This document shows positions 22,578-32,944 of a DNA stretch of 64,000 nucleotides, piece by piece (position 1 is the first letter of the stretch; every line of letters begins with the position of its first letter). The stretch comes from Adineta vaga. Taxonomy: Eukaryota; Rotifera. Where the stretch lies: NCBI GenBank assembly GCA_021613535.1, contig CP075494.1, positions 15,996,001 through 16,060,000 on the forward strand. Reading direction: 5' to 3'. The translations under genes were made by a program, and so were the position numbers. The notes under the pieces were generated by a model. It saw only the letters and a program-made list of their open reading frames with translations, had not been told where the DNA came from and did not search any database.

Positions 22578-25207
22578 ATGATATTTACAGTTCAGCTATT
22601 TATTCTTCTAAATCTAGGCGGAATAATCAACTGTTTGGTTCAGAAATCAAGTAAGATGAAATCAACTTTTCTTGTTACTGTAACTTTCCTTTTCAAGTAT
22701 GCATTTAAAAAATGTGAGAGATCTCATTAGTTTTATTATGTCGATAAACAATGTTTCACAAAACTAACCTTTGTTTTCCATTTATTTGAGGGTGGGTGTG
22801 GACTAGTAGGAATTATATACGTTACTAGCGGAGATGCCCGCTTCAAAAACGATACAATTTACGTTTTTCATCTACAGCAGTGCTTTTCTTATCACCCACA
22901 GGACCTCTCCGTTCGTATTTAACTGTCGTGTATCAAAAAATCCCCACACCCTCCTTTTCCGCCCTGACTTAGTTAGTGTAATCTTTCAAATCGTCACTCA
23001 GCGTACTTTACCTGTCTTCCACACGTCTTTCTCCTCCATACTGAGATCCTTCCTATATCCCTTTTCGCGTCATGCACCAGGTCTTTTTTTCAGAACTTCG
23101 CATCTCTTCATTCGTTCTTTCCTACTGATTTTGTCTCGCTATGTATACGATATACAACTCTGTTCCTTTTAAATCCACACCCACTGTCCCGCTGCAAGTC
23201 ATTCTCTACTCTATAAACTTCACTTCTATTCTATACAGGTAGAGTAGTCATTTCACTCCAGATTCAGTTTTTTTGAGAACCCCAACCCACGCTTTGTAGT
23301 TGTCTATCCTGGATGCAGACACCCACACCCAAACTGGAGCACATTCTCTAAGTTTCTACCAAAATAACGACAATTGAAATTCAATACGACTTGGGTGAAA
23401 TTTCACCCAGACACCGATTCCCACCCTCAAATCAATATATTTTGATACGGAACGTGTAAATTATCGTAGATGTGCGCTCAGACGGCCTTTGGCCGCCTTC
23501 GCTATCAATTATTTAAAGTTTTTGAAATGCTGCAATCCTATTGGTCAGTTTCATAGATTGCCTGTAGGAAGCGTAGAATTCATTTTTTTCGGAACAAAGT
23601 AAATGTCGACCTTCCCGTGAGCCTAGAGAAGCATTGTGGAAAGTTTGGGAATGTTAGCTATCATTGAACTGCCTGGGTGAAATTTCACCCACGCTCCCCA
23701 CCCTCACCCCCCGATGACCATTCTAACCCCATGTCGATCTTTCCTGGGACCTAAGGAAGCATCGTAGAAAGTTTGGTGATCGTGGCTATTACAGCGACTG
23801 AATGCATAGCGAACAGACAAACAAACTTTTTTCTTTATATATATAGATAACTATATTTCGAGAAAATCATTCTTCATCACTCACCTTCCCAGAATTTCTT
23901 GACGAATTTACCCTTATGTAATGTAGGTCAAATAAATCTTTCATCCAACGCCAGTTGGTCAAGAAATGCTATCACGGTTGCTGGATCGTGGAGTGCTCAC
24001 ATGGGAACTTCTCTACACGAACTAATTTCTAACTCTGGAATCTGCTTGACTGATGATGGAATGTTGTATATTGCTGATACATTGAATCGTCGAGTCGTTC
24101 TTGTTCGACCGAATTCAACGACAGCAGTAGCTACAATCGTATATGATTCAGAATCGGATCCCTATCGATGGTATTCTTTGAGCGATGTTTTCGTTACAGA
24201 AACGAAAGTTTATGTTGCATCTGCTTACTCGAATACCGTGTGGATATGGTCAAAAAATAGTTCTAGTCCGAATATGATCAATGAAACACCAGAAAATATC
24301 ATTGATATTGATGATCCAAACCATATCTTCGTAGATGTTAATGATAATCTGTATGTGAGTAGTTCATCAACATCAACAGTAATACGTTTCCCATCAAATG
24401 CATCAAGTACTAGTGACGGTGTTGTAGTGGCGGGAAATAGAACGGATGGATCTGCATTCAATCAACTTCAAAATCCAGCTGGAATTTTCGTTGACGACAA
24501 TGCAACATTATACATAGCTGATTATCGCAATCATCGTATCCAAAAATGGATTTCTGGAAGTTCATTTGGTGTGACAGTCGCAGGAAATGGTGACTGTAAC
24601 AGTAGAAATGATACTTTAAAACAATTATGTTTTCCATTTGCAGTCGTTGTGGATTCAAATGATTATATCTATACTAATGATTTTTTTATGCGTCGAATAA
24701 TACGATGGCGTCCGTTTTCAGACACTGGCGAATGCATTGCAGCTTGCTCAGGAGAAATAGGTGTGCAAGCACATCAGTTGCTTGATATCTATGCAATAGC
24801 TTTTGACAAACAAGGATCTCTTTACGTGAGCGATACCAGAAATAATCGAGTACAAAAATTCCAGCTTATTGTTGATACAAGTAAGTATGACTTATTATAA
24901 TGATAAAACATATGAATAAAAATATTGATAATCATGATTATATTTGAAAATATATTTTAGGTCAAGTTACGAGCACAACTGAAATAACGACAGTCACATC
25001 ACCAGGTAATTGTATTCAAAGAAAGAAGCTCATTCTTTTTCTCTTCATTGTAGAATCAATGAATCCAAGCAATTTTGCAAGTCCACTAATCTATTTCTCA
25101 ACAGGTATGTATCAAGATCTTTTTAAAACAATTAATTTCAATTTGATCATTTAGTTCAATTTGGATTTACAACAATGATGACAATTTACAACACATTTAA
25201 TCTCTAA
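22578..25207 (+). CDS. Secreted NHL-repeat beta-propeller protein
   Basis: Five exons: 22578-22650, 23927-24880, 24961-25005, 25054-25104 and 25155-25207, total 1176 nt (391 aa). All junctions fit phase 1. Exon 1 encodes a signal peptide (MIFTVQLFILLNLGG...). Exon 2 carries about six NHL blades, with repeated GI.(V/L)DD...LY(I/V)AD..N.R(I/V) motifs, which fold as a beta-propeller for protein or glycan binding. The small 3' exons encode a Thr/Ser-rich tail. Intron 1 is 1276 nt, far longer than the others, because it contains the repeat at 22813-23848. An acceptor at 23892 is also possible but gives a phase mismatch with exon 1. The ligand is unknown. NHL proteins of this shape are common in bdelloids. 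Confidence 0.75.
22786..22803 (+). repeat. G-rich GGGTGGGTGTGG motif
   Basis: TTGAGGGTGGGTGTGGAC lies in the NHL gene's first intron, ten bases upstream of the 1-kb repeat. It is a single arm, without an obvious C-rich partner close by. Confidence 0.5.
22813..23848. mobile_element. ~1 kb interspersed repeat inside the NHL gene's first intron
   Basis: It begins TTATATACGTTACTAGCGGAGATGCCCGC and ends CAGACAAACAAACTTTTTTCTTTATATATATAG (shown only in part here as motifs). Ends of the type GCGGAGATGCCCGC... and ...CAGACAAAC...TATATATATAG are familiar from dispersed repeats in many invertebrates. Inside are C-rich tracts, an internal direct repeat (ATGTCGA.CTT.CC ... GAAAGTTTGG at ~23602 and ~23732), two copies of the 16-bp palindrome GGGTGAAATTTCACCC (23393-23408 and 23675-23690), and CGGCCTTTGGCCG at ~23482. 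The base composition is much richer in C and G than its surroundings. No intact protein is visible, so it is non-autonomous or truncated. The class is undetermined. Confidence 0.6.
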
Positions 25208-25703
25208 CAGTCTCGCAAAACAAATCTTTTCGATGCTTCTTGTCGCGTTCGATCTACTGTAGCTTTGCTATAAGCAAGAATGACGATATGATGAGATATG
25301 GATTCATATTGCACATTATTGTTCATCACTTATTCATTTCTATCCATATTTACTTTCAATTTCTTAATAAAATATGAGTATCATCTTGAGGGTGTGGGTA
25401 TAGGAATACTAAGATCTCATACACTTTTTTGCAGTACACATAACTTTCGGATAAAATCCGAAGTTTCCACATTTATTTTTTCCTCTTTCAAAAGATTAAA
25501 AAGATATCTGTTCAAATAAAATAATCATGTTGTAATCTATTAGATATATTTAACACATATTAATAACAAACAGATAAAATCATGTTGAAAGTCTAATATT
25601 ACAATCTATTCATCACGTTTTGTTTTCTAAAAAGATCTTTCTAGAAAAAATAAAAACAATGACTGATTAAATGAGAAAGATATAATTTTCATATTTGATT
25701 AAA
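25208..25703. other. Intergenic region with one G-rich motif
   Basis: About 500 bases of AT-rich spacer. CTTGAGGGTGTGGGTATAGG at ~25384-25403 is another member of the G-rich motif family. A frame spanning it (25298-25519) is not supported. Confidence 0.45.
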
Positions 25704-28700
25704 ATGATGAGATTTAGTCTGTTTTTTGTTACTCTAAGACTTCTAGTCCATGGACAATTTAATCTTTATGATACTGATTGAATAGTCAACACAGATTTTG
25801 ATTGTTTACATTATTATGTTCCAAGTGAAATGGTTGATATTTCAATAAAACAAGTTATTAAATGTTGTATTCGTCCATACTAGATAAGCAATTATTTCAT
25901 TTCAATGAAAAATTTTATAAAAATTCGACATTTGAACAACTTCATTATTTAAATGTAACTATTGATGATCTATTATCTTGGTCAGCTTCAATTGATCTTC
26001 TGGAAAAATATTCTATTTATATAGATAATCCATTAGAAAATCATTTTTTATCAAATGAATTGTTTTTAAATTGTACAAAACCATGGTTTGGTTCTCAATG
26101 TCAATATTCATTTATTTACGATGGTGAACAAGCATTTTCTGATATAATTCAATAGAAATATCTTCAGATAGAAATATCTATGTATAAATATGTGAGTTTA
26201 ACTTGTTATAATCATTTAAAATGTGATCGTAGTGGAGTAAATTTATGTCTTGATTGGAGAGAAATATGTAATGGACAAATTGATTGTTTAAATGGAGGAA
26301 TTGATGAAGCAGAATGTTTTCAAATGGAAATAAATGAATGTGAAGAAAATGAATATCGATGTCATAATGGTTTATGTATTCCGCAAGATTTTTGGAATGA
26401 TGATTCAAATAATCTGGATTGTCTTGATCGATCAGATGAATTAATATTTTCATTTGATTTATGTTATTTAATTCCATCATTTCGTTGTGAAGAACATAGT
26501 TGTAGAGTAGGTGAAAATGATTTCTCTTGTGGTGATGGACAATGTGTAAAACAATTAGATAGTTGTATTAATTTACGAGATTTCTTATTACAAGATTCAT
26601 TAAAAACAAAAGGTGATTTATCAGATAAATGTTGGTTATATGTTATTTGTTTTAGTTTAATTATAAATAATTATAATAGAAAATTATGCCGTTCTCTTGT
26701 AAATTCTTTAAAAAGCGAAAATAATCATTTATTTGAATGTCAATCATTATGTGAATATCCACAAAATTCTTCTCTTCTTGGTCATATTCGATTTTTCTAT
26801 GAAAATAATCAAACAATAACGTTGAAAGATTTTATTTTTAAAAATGGATTACCTCTTGGACAACAATCTTTATCATTAACAAATCCGTCTTTTCACCATT
26901 TGATATCGTTAGCAGATTTCTTGTATAATAATAATAATGGAATCTATTCTGGTCTACTTGAACCTATTAAAATTCCAGATTTATTATTATATGATTACCA
27001 TTTGTATCTTTTATCAGTAAATCATAATTATATACCAACATTTGCACAACGTATTCGTCCAAATTCGTCATTTCTTGGACCAGAATTTTCATATTTCTCT
27101 GAAAGTATTTCAACTGCCAGATTTTTTACAATTTTATTACCCAATATAATTTGTTATGATCAAACACTTTGTGATTTGATTGTTCATACGTTTCATTATA
27201 AGAATATCGCTTGTAAATATCGATATGAATTAAAGTTTAATGAAATATCAAATTATCAATCATTTTTATTGGCTGTAAAACATTTCTTTCGTGTTTGTCG
27301 AACAGATTATAACAATTTAACCTCATCACATCTTTATTGTTGTCAAAATTCATCAAAAATGTATTTCAAAACATCGTCTATTAGATGGAATTCAAGATTG
27401 TCACTTGAACGATGATGAAACATCGAATTTAACTTGTTTGTTAAGTGATAAATATCGTTTTAAATGTAATGAAAATGCTAATGAATGTTATTCTTCAATA
27501 ATAACAAAAACTATTTGTGAAAAACATTTTCAAGGTCAAACGAAGGAAATTTCTTTTGAAAATTTATGTGATGGAATTCAAAATGTGATCATAATTGGGC
27601 CTGTGAAAATGGAGAAGATGAAGAGAATTGTATTGTTTCCGAATGTCCGTCAAATCTTCATTCTTGTATTTCAATCGATAATTTTACGTTAATTTGTTTG
27701 TCTTCTGATCGATTTAATGATGGAATTATTGATTGTCTTGGTGCTTCGGATGAATTTCAATATTGTCGAAATAATAGATCAAATGAAGGAACATTTCATT
27801 GTTTAAATGAAGATCGATGTATTCCACCATCTTATTTATGTGAAAGTGATCAACCAATATGTTCGAAAAATGCAACAAATATTGAACAAATTCTTTGTCA
27901 AATCTTTGATGAGAAAAATTCGAAAAAATATTTTTCTTTAGAAACTTCATTTGAATATCCTCAATTAACAATCAACAAACAGAAAAAATGAAGAAAACTT
28001 TCAAGTCGAATTTCTTATGGGAACGTTTTTGTAATCGAGGAATTTATGCTGAAAGACCATCTAATGAGAATGAAAATAATTCGTACGTATGTTTTTGTCC
28101 TCCAAGTTATTATGGTTCAAAATGTGAATATCAAAATGATCGAGTTAGTTTAACATTAAGAATTCTACCGATTGATCGTGAAAATATTTATACAATATTT
28201 CTCAAATTAATTGATGAAAATGGTTGGATTAATTCTTATGAACAATTTACTTTTATGTTAAATTGGGGTTGTAAAATGAAATTTAATATTTAAATCGTTT
28301 GAAAAATCTTTCGAAAACTTATTCAATTCATATTGATGTTTTTGAAAAGAATTCTTTAAATTATTGTACAAGTTGGTTATTAGATATTCCATTTCTTTTT
28401 TTACCTGTTAATCGAATTGTTTCACAATTAAATTTACCTATACAACGAACAATTTCATCTTCTTCGTTTTGTAATTTAACTTGTTTTAATGGTGGACAAT
28501 GTATGAAATATGAAAATATCAAGAAATTCTTTTGTCAATGTCATTCAAATTATTCGGGAAATCAATGTGAAAGATTTACTAATTGTAATGATTGTTCAAA
28601 AGATTCAATTTGTGTTGGATCATTTCAAAATCGATCAATATGTATATGTTCATCAAATAAAGCAGGTCCAAGATGTGTTTTACCATCAAAATGTCCATTA

Positions 28701-30054
28701 AATGCTTGTAAAAATCATGGAAAATGTGTTTTATTGGATAATATCATTGCAACAAATAGTTATATGTGTATTTGTTCAGAAGAATTTTATGGTTTAAATT
28801 GTGAATATCGAAAAAATCAATTAACAATTTCTTTTCATCAAATGGAAATTCCATCGTATGTTCAAGTTTATATTAATACAACATCAAATCAATCACATCC
28901 AACAACTTTAATTTTAGTTAAAAAATGACTTTATGAACAAAAATCTATTTCATTTTATCTTTTTATTTCATATCATATGGTTTTTGTTAAAATTCAAAAT
29001 GATTATTATTTAGCTGTTGTTCAACAGGATTTTCAATCAAATATTTTAACAACAATTAATAAGAATCAACGATGTAATTCTATTAATGAATTATTTAATT
29101 TAACAATTCTAAGTTTACCAAATATACGACGTGTTAAATATTATCCATTGATATCTATATGTGTTTATGTACAAATGAAAATTATTGTCAAAATCAAGCT
29201 TTATGTTTACAAGATGATCCAACATGTCCATCAAATGTTATTTATATTTGTTCTGATTGTTATTTTGGTATTCAATGTCAATTTTATGCAAAAGGTTTTG
29301 GTTTAACACTTGATGATATTTTACGTTATGAAATTCAATTTATTTCAACAAAAAATCTCGATACAATTAAGTTTAATTGTACTAGTTCTTTTATTCTTTA
29401 TATTTCTTGTAAATCTCTTGAACCATTACTTAAAATATTTCTTTCAATTGATACATGGTTGAATTCATGTGTATAGCTATTGAACGAGCAATGGCAATAT
29501 TTCAAGGTATCAAATTTCATTCAAATCATAGTAAAAAAATTTCTAAACGAATTTGTATTCTTTTACCAATAATAATTCTTTTGACATTTCTTCATGAGTT
29601 AATTTATCGAAATTTATTTTATGATCAAGAAGAACAACGTACAATGTGTGTTACTCATTTTAATAAATCATTACAAAATTATAATTCAGCAATTATTTTA
29701 ATACATTTTCTTATTCCATTTCTGATTAATTTATGTTCAGCTTTATATATAATTATTAATATAACTCGAATACGTATTAAATCACAAAAAAAGCAAACTT
29801 TTTCAAAACAATTATTTGAACATAAACATATTTTAATAAGTCCAATTATAATTGTTATTTTATCATTACCACGTTTTATTATTTCTTTAATGTCATCATG
29901 TATGAAATCGTCACGAGATCCATCATTGATTCTATCAGCTTATTTTTTATCATTTATACCATCAACATCTCTTTTTATTATTTTTGTTTTACCATCGGAT
30001 TTATATAAAAAAGAATTTAAACAGTTAACCAAAACATGGCGATTGTCACAATAA
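25704..30054 (+). pseudogene. Decayed LDLa/EGF/7TM receptor gene
   Basis: It starts with ATG at 25704 and a signal-peptide-like segment, but meets TGA at 25779 (codon 26). Coding fragments then continue in shifting frames at 25862-26155, 26180-27415, 27405-27692, 27698-27991, 27988-28293, 28299-28928, 29159-29476 and 29455-30054. They carry LDL-receptor class A-like Cys clusters (CLDWREICNGQIDC; CSCGDGQC-like), EGF modules (NACKNHGKC...CICSEEFYGLNC), and a C-terminal rhodopsin-like 7TM part. The 7TM part begins at CIAIERAMAIF, that is, at the DRY-like end of TM3: the sequence encoding TM1 to TM3 is missing, so an internal deletion near 29465 is inferred. There are many stops and frameshifts. 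Intact relatives would be cell-surface receptors of unknown ligand. Confidence 0.8.
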
Positions 30055-30723
30055 TTATCTATGAAAATTAACAAACTTTATTTAATATAGAATTATTTGA
30101 AAATCCTCAAATTTTAATCACTGCTTTTCATATATATCGGCTTAAACGCATCACCGCTGGTGATGTGATATCCAAAACTCCTTACTTTGAGAAGTTCTTA
30201 TTGCTATCTTACAGAGCATAGTCGAAAGTGTGTAGAAACATATTTTGTTTGCTTAATCTCTGTTTAATAAATAAGATCATTGAGGTCATTAATACCTTAT
30301 AAAAAACTCAATGTTTGGTTCGTTGATCAATTCAATCATTTTACTCGAACAGCTCGATATATCTTTTGAGGGTGTAGGTGTGAAAAATGTCAACTAAGTT
30401 GGTGAAACGTTCAATTTTCCATTAAAAGTTTTTGCCTTTGATTAAAATTTTTCATATTTTTTGTTGTTATAAATGATATTGGTATTATACGTCAGCTGAG
30501 TAACTCAGAATGCACACAATAACCGTAATAATATTTCGAGATCATATACTCTCTTTAACAAAAATATATTGAACTTTTAAAGTATTTATAAATTGAAGCA
30601 CAACTGTGATGAAAAAAAAATAAAAATTGTTTATTTTTTTTTGTTATAAAGGTGGATTTATTGATGAAGTTGGATAAGCTCTATATTATAAAATCAGAAA
30701 TTTATTAAATAAAAAGAAATGAT
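30055..30723. other. Intergenic region containing a family B repeat
   Basis: Nothing coding. CATCACCGCTGGTGATG at ~30149-30166 is a short perfect palindrome around GCT. The repeat at 30364-30450 is listed separately. Confidence 0.45.
30364..30450 (+). repeat. Family B repeat (G-rich start plus TCAACTAAGTTGG segment)
   Basis: TTTTGAGGGTGTAGGTGTG is followed by ATGTCAACTAAGTTGGTGAAACG, then TTCAATTTTCCATTAAAA. A second copy with the same order lies at 35861-35932, so this is a dispersed repeat of at least 70 bp rather than a lone motif. Confidence 0.65.
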
Positions 30724-31306
30724 TTACTTCAATTGAGATGAATATTTGGTTTCCTGAAATTCATGTGCCAATGTTGAATTTTGATCCGATGTTAAAACTT
30801 CTTCTAGTTTTGGTAGATTAACATTTAATTCACTAAAATTCTTTAAATATATAAAATAAAAGATAAATAATTAACAAACTGTTGAATATGTTTATGAAAT
30901 TTTTGAATTAATCTATCAAATGTTAAATGATATTGTGGATCAGTGATTGTTGTTGTTTCAAGAAGAAATAAAAGATTTTTCATCTAAAATTAAATTATAG
31001 AAATTGAAATAAAATTTCAATCTTTTTATTTACTTGTTGATGATCATGTTCATTTTGATTAGTAATATCATATTTTTCATATTGAGGTAAAAGAATAATT
31101 TCTTCAGCTGTTGAATGTCGAATAAATTCTTGTTGAAATTGATTTGACCAATATTGTTGTTTATCAATATCTCCTTCATTTAAAAAATAATTCTACAATG
31201 ACAAAATTTCATTAATGAAAAAATTTAATTTGATTATAATTTCAACCTGAGAAAGTTTATTTATAATTTGATAACCATTTTGAATAACATTCTTTATTGT
31301 ATCCAT
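30724..31306 (-). CDS. Hemerythrin-like (HHE cation-binding) protein
   Basis: Four small exons on the minus strand: 31306-31247, 31192-31034, 30983-30876 and 30840-30724. All are phase 0 and total 444 nt (147 aa). Ligand-type residues of a hemerythrin four-helix bundle are visible: H46 with E50/E51 (RHSTAEE), H69/H71 (EHDHQQM) and H103/H105 (FHKH). Each falls in a predicted helix at family-like spacing. HHE proteins bind a di-iron centre and sense or carry oxygen, nitric oxide or iron. No signal peptide is seen, so cytosolic. Introns are 35-55 nt, the shortest in the window; the last one uses a GTTAAT donor. HHE proteins are frequent in bacteria, fungi and plants and patchy in animals, so foreign origin is possible. 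Confidence 0.75.
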
Positions 31307-32009
31307 TATTTTTACTTAAATATAAATATACAAATATTTTATCTTCATTTATATTTCTTTTGTCCTTTAAATCATTCAACCGAAAAAGAAAACAAAACGA
31401 TTTTGTACCTATCGTGCATATTTAAGCTATTATATTGCGTCGAACTTTCTGACATCTTGATGCTGTATAGTAGGAACGTTACAGAAAAAGATTTTCAATC
31501 TTATATCATAACAACGTCATCGATAGATAGCCAACAAGAACAGCTCATATTTGAATCTAGAAGAATTTTTGTGTTTGTTTCTATCGAAAAAGTCATATGA
31601 CGATAGAGGGCACTACTGAACAAGTTCTTTAGAACACTATATCATTCTTTTTTCTGAGAAAAGAAAACCAGAAGCGAGATGGAAAACTTCCACTACAAAT
31701 GGGAATCTATCTGAACTAAAAACGTGTTGTTTGAGCAGCAGATTATAGAAATTATGTTTCCAATATTCTCAAAACTATGGCAAAAATTTTCAAATTCTCG
31801 AGATGAGTAATATATATTTCAACAGAACGAAAGGGCTAGAGAATAAAATTTCTTTCAAAATTTCAAATCAAACAAATATTTATCTAAAAAACAAAGATGT
31901 CTGTTCTCAGATGACACATTTCTTATCTTTTATTTCGTTTATAATAAAGTATAAAAATACGACGCAAAAAGATGAAAAGTAATATATTTAAAAATCTTTT
32001 TTGAAAAAA
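31307..32009. other. Intergenic region between divergent genes
   Basis: 700 bases upstream of both the HHE gene and the CD225 gene. AT-rich, with no clear motifs. The frame at 31268-31600 is a shadow and overlaps the HHE first exon on the opposite strand. Confidence 0.45.
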
Positions 32010-32576
32010 ATGGCTGAAATCGATTCACCAAGTGAATACGTTCCAACAGAAAATATTCTTTCATTAGATGAAAATGTTCCAACAGAAAATGTTCCTTCGC
32101 AAAATGAAAATGTTTCAACAGAAAATATTATTTTATCTGATGAAAAAGCAAATGAAGCAATGAAAACTGAAGAAATAATTCATCAAGAACCACCGCGATA
32201 TGGGTTTTTAAATCCATTAGCATTAAATCAAACAAATAATTTCGGTCCACGTGCACTTCCACAAATGCAATGGAATTCAACGAATAATATGCGAACAATT
32301 TATGGAAAACCGTCAGGAATTAATGGTGATGTTAATCAAGTTGAAAGTTATCTTGCTTGGTCTGTTATAAATATTCTTTGCTGTTGTTTATGTCTTGGTT
32401 TTGTTGCTTGTTATTTTTCAAGTGAAGTTGATGCAGCAAAAAAACGAGGAGATTTACAAGGAGCTTTAAACGCATCTCGAAGTGCAAGAAATATGAACAT
32501 TATTACAACTGTTGTTGGAGTTATTGTTTTAACTATTTATGGACTTTATTTTGGTGGAATTTTGGCAAAACTTTAA
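32010..32576 (+). CDS. CD225/dispanin (IFITM-like) membrane protein
   Basis: Single-exon gene of 188 aa. The ATG at 32010 is the first in frame. The N-terminal ~60 residues are an acidic, low-complexity region with imperfect repeats of VPTEN/VSTEN. The C-terminal half is a CD225 domain: VESYLAWSVINILCCCLCLG, where the first half-helix carries the palmitoylation-type CCC cluster, then EVDAAKKRGDLQGALNASRSA and a second hydrophobic helix. Dispanins sit in plasma or endosomal membranes and alter membrane properties or fusion. Which of these roles applies in a rotifer is not known. Spacing to the next gene (GCLC, 370 bases, same strand) does not suggest an operon. Confidence 0.85.
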   Translation: MAEIDSPSEYVPTENILSLDENVPTENVPSQNENVSTENIILSDEKANEAMKTEEIIHQEPPRYGFLNPLALNQTNNFGPRALPQMQWNSTNNMRTIYGKPSGINGDVNQVESYLAWSVINILCCCLCLGFVACYFSSEVDAAKKRGDLQGALNASRSARNMNIITTVVGVIVLTIYGLYFGGILAKL

Positions 32577-32944
32577 TAAAGATTTTTTTTTCTTATTTTT
32601 TCAAATAAAAGAATCGTTTAGATAAGAAAAAAGAATTCATATAGAAGAAAGATTTAGCTAATAATGGTTGACCTTGGTTATTATGGATAACGATAATATT
32701 AGAGAAAGAGAAAGAATTCCTCAGGAAAAGGAATCAAGGAAGGAAAGAACAGAAAGAAAAGAAAATAGATTTGTCCTCTTAGTTCGTCTATATAAGAAAA
32801 TAATCTCGATAGGATAGTTCTTCCATTGACTATCTTTGTATCATAAACAAGATTTATTATTTATTTTCCTACAAAAAAAAACGTCTAACATCTGTTATTC
32901 ATTAAAAATCAATTTATCTTTTTTATCTTAGAGAAAAAAACGAT
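32577..32944. other. Spacer between CD225 and GCLC genes
   Basis: 368 bases, purine-rich in the middle (AGAGAAAGAGAAAGAATT...). It holds the 3' flank of the CD225 gene and the promoter region of the next. Nothing specific is recognised. Confidence 0.4.

Noticed and set aside
22834-23172. 112-codon plus-strand frame
   Set aside because: It lies entirely within the GC-rich repeat in the NHL intron, is Phe/Ser/Pro-rich by composition, and has no known domain.
26178-26480. Minus-strand frame rich in His, Asn and Leu
   Set aside because: It is the antisense of the LDLa-coding part of the receptor pseudogene.
31268-31600. 110-codon plus-strand frame
   Set aside because: It overlaps the first exon of the well-supported hemerythrin-like gene on the other strand and has no domain.
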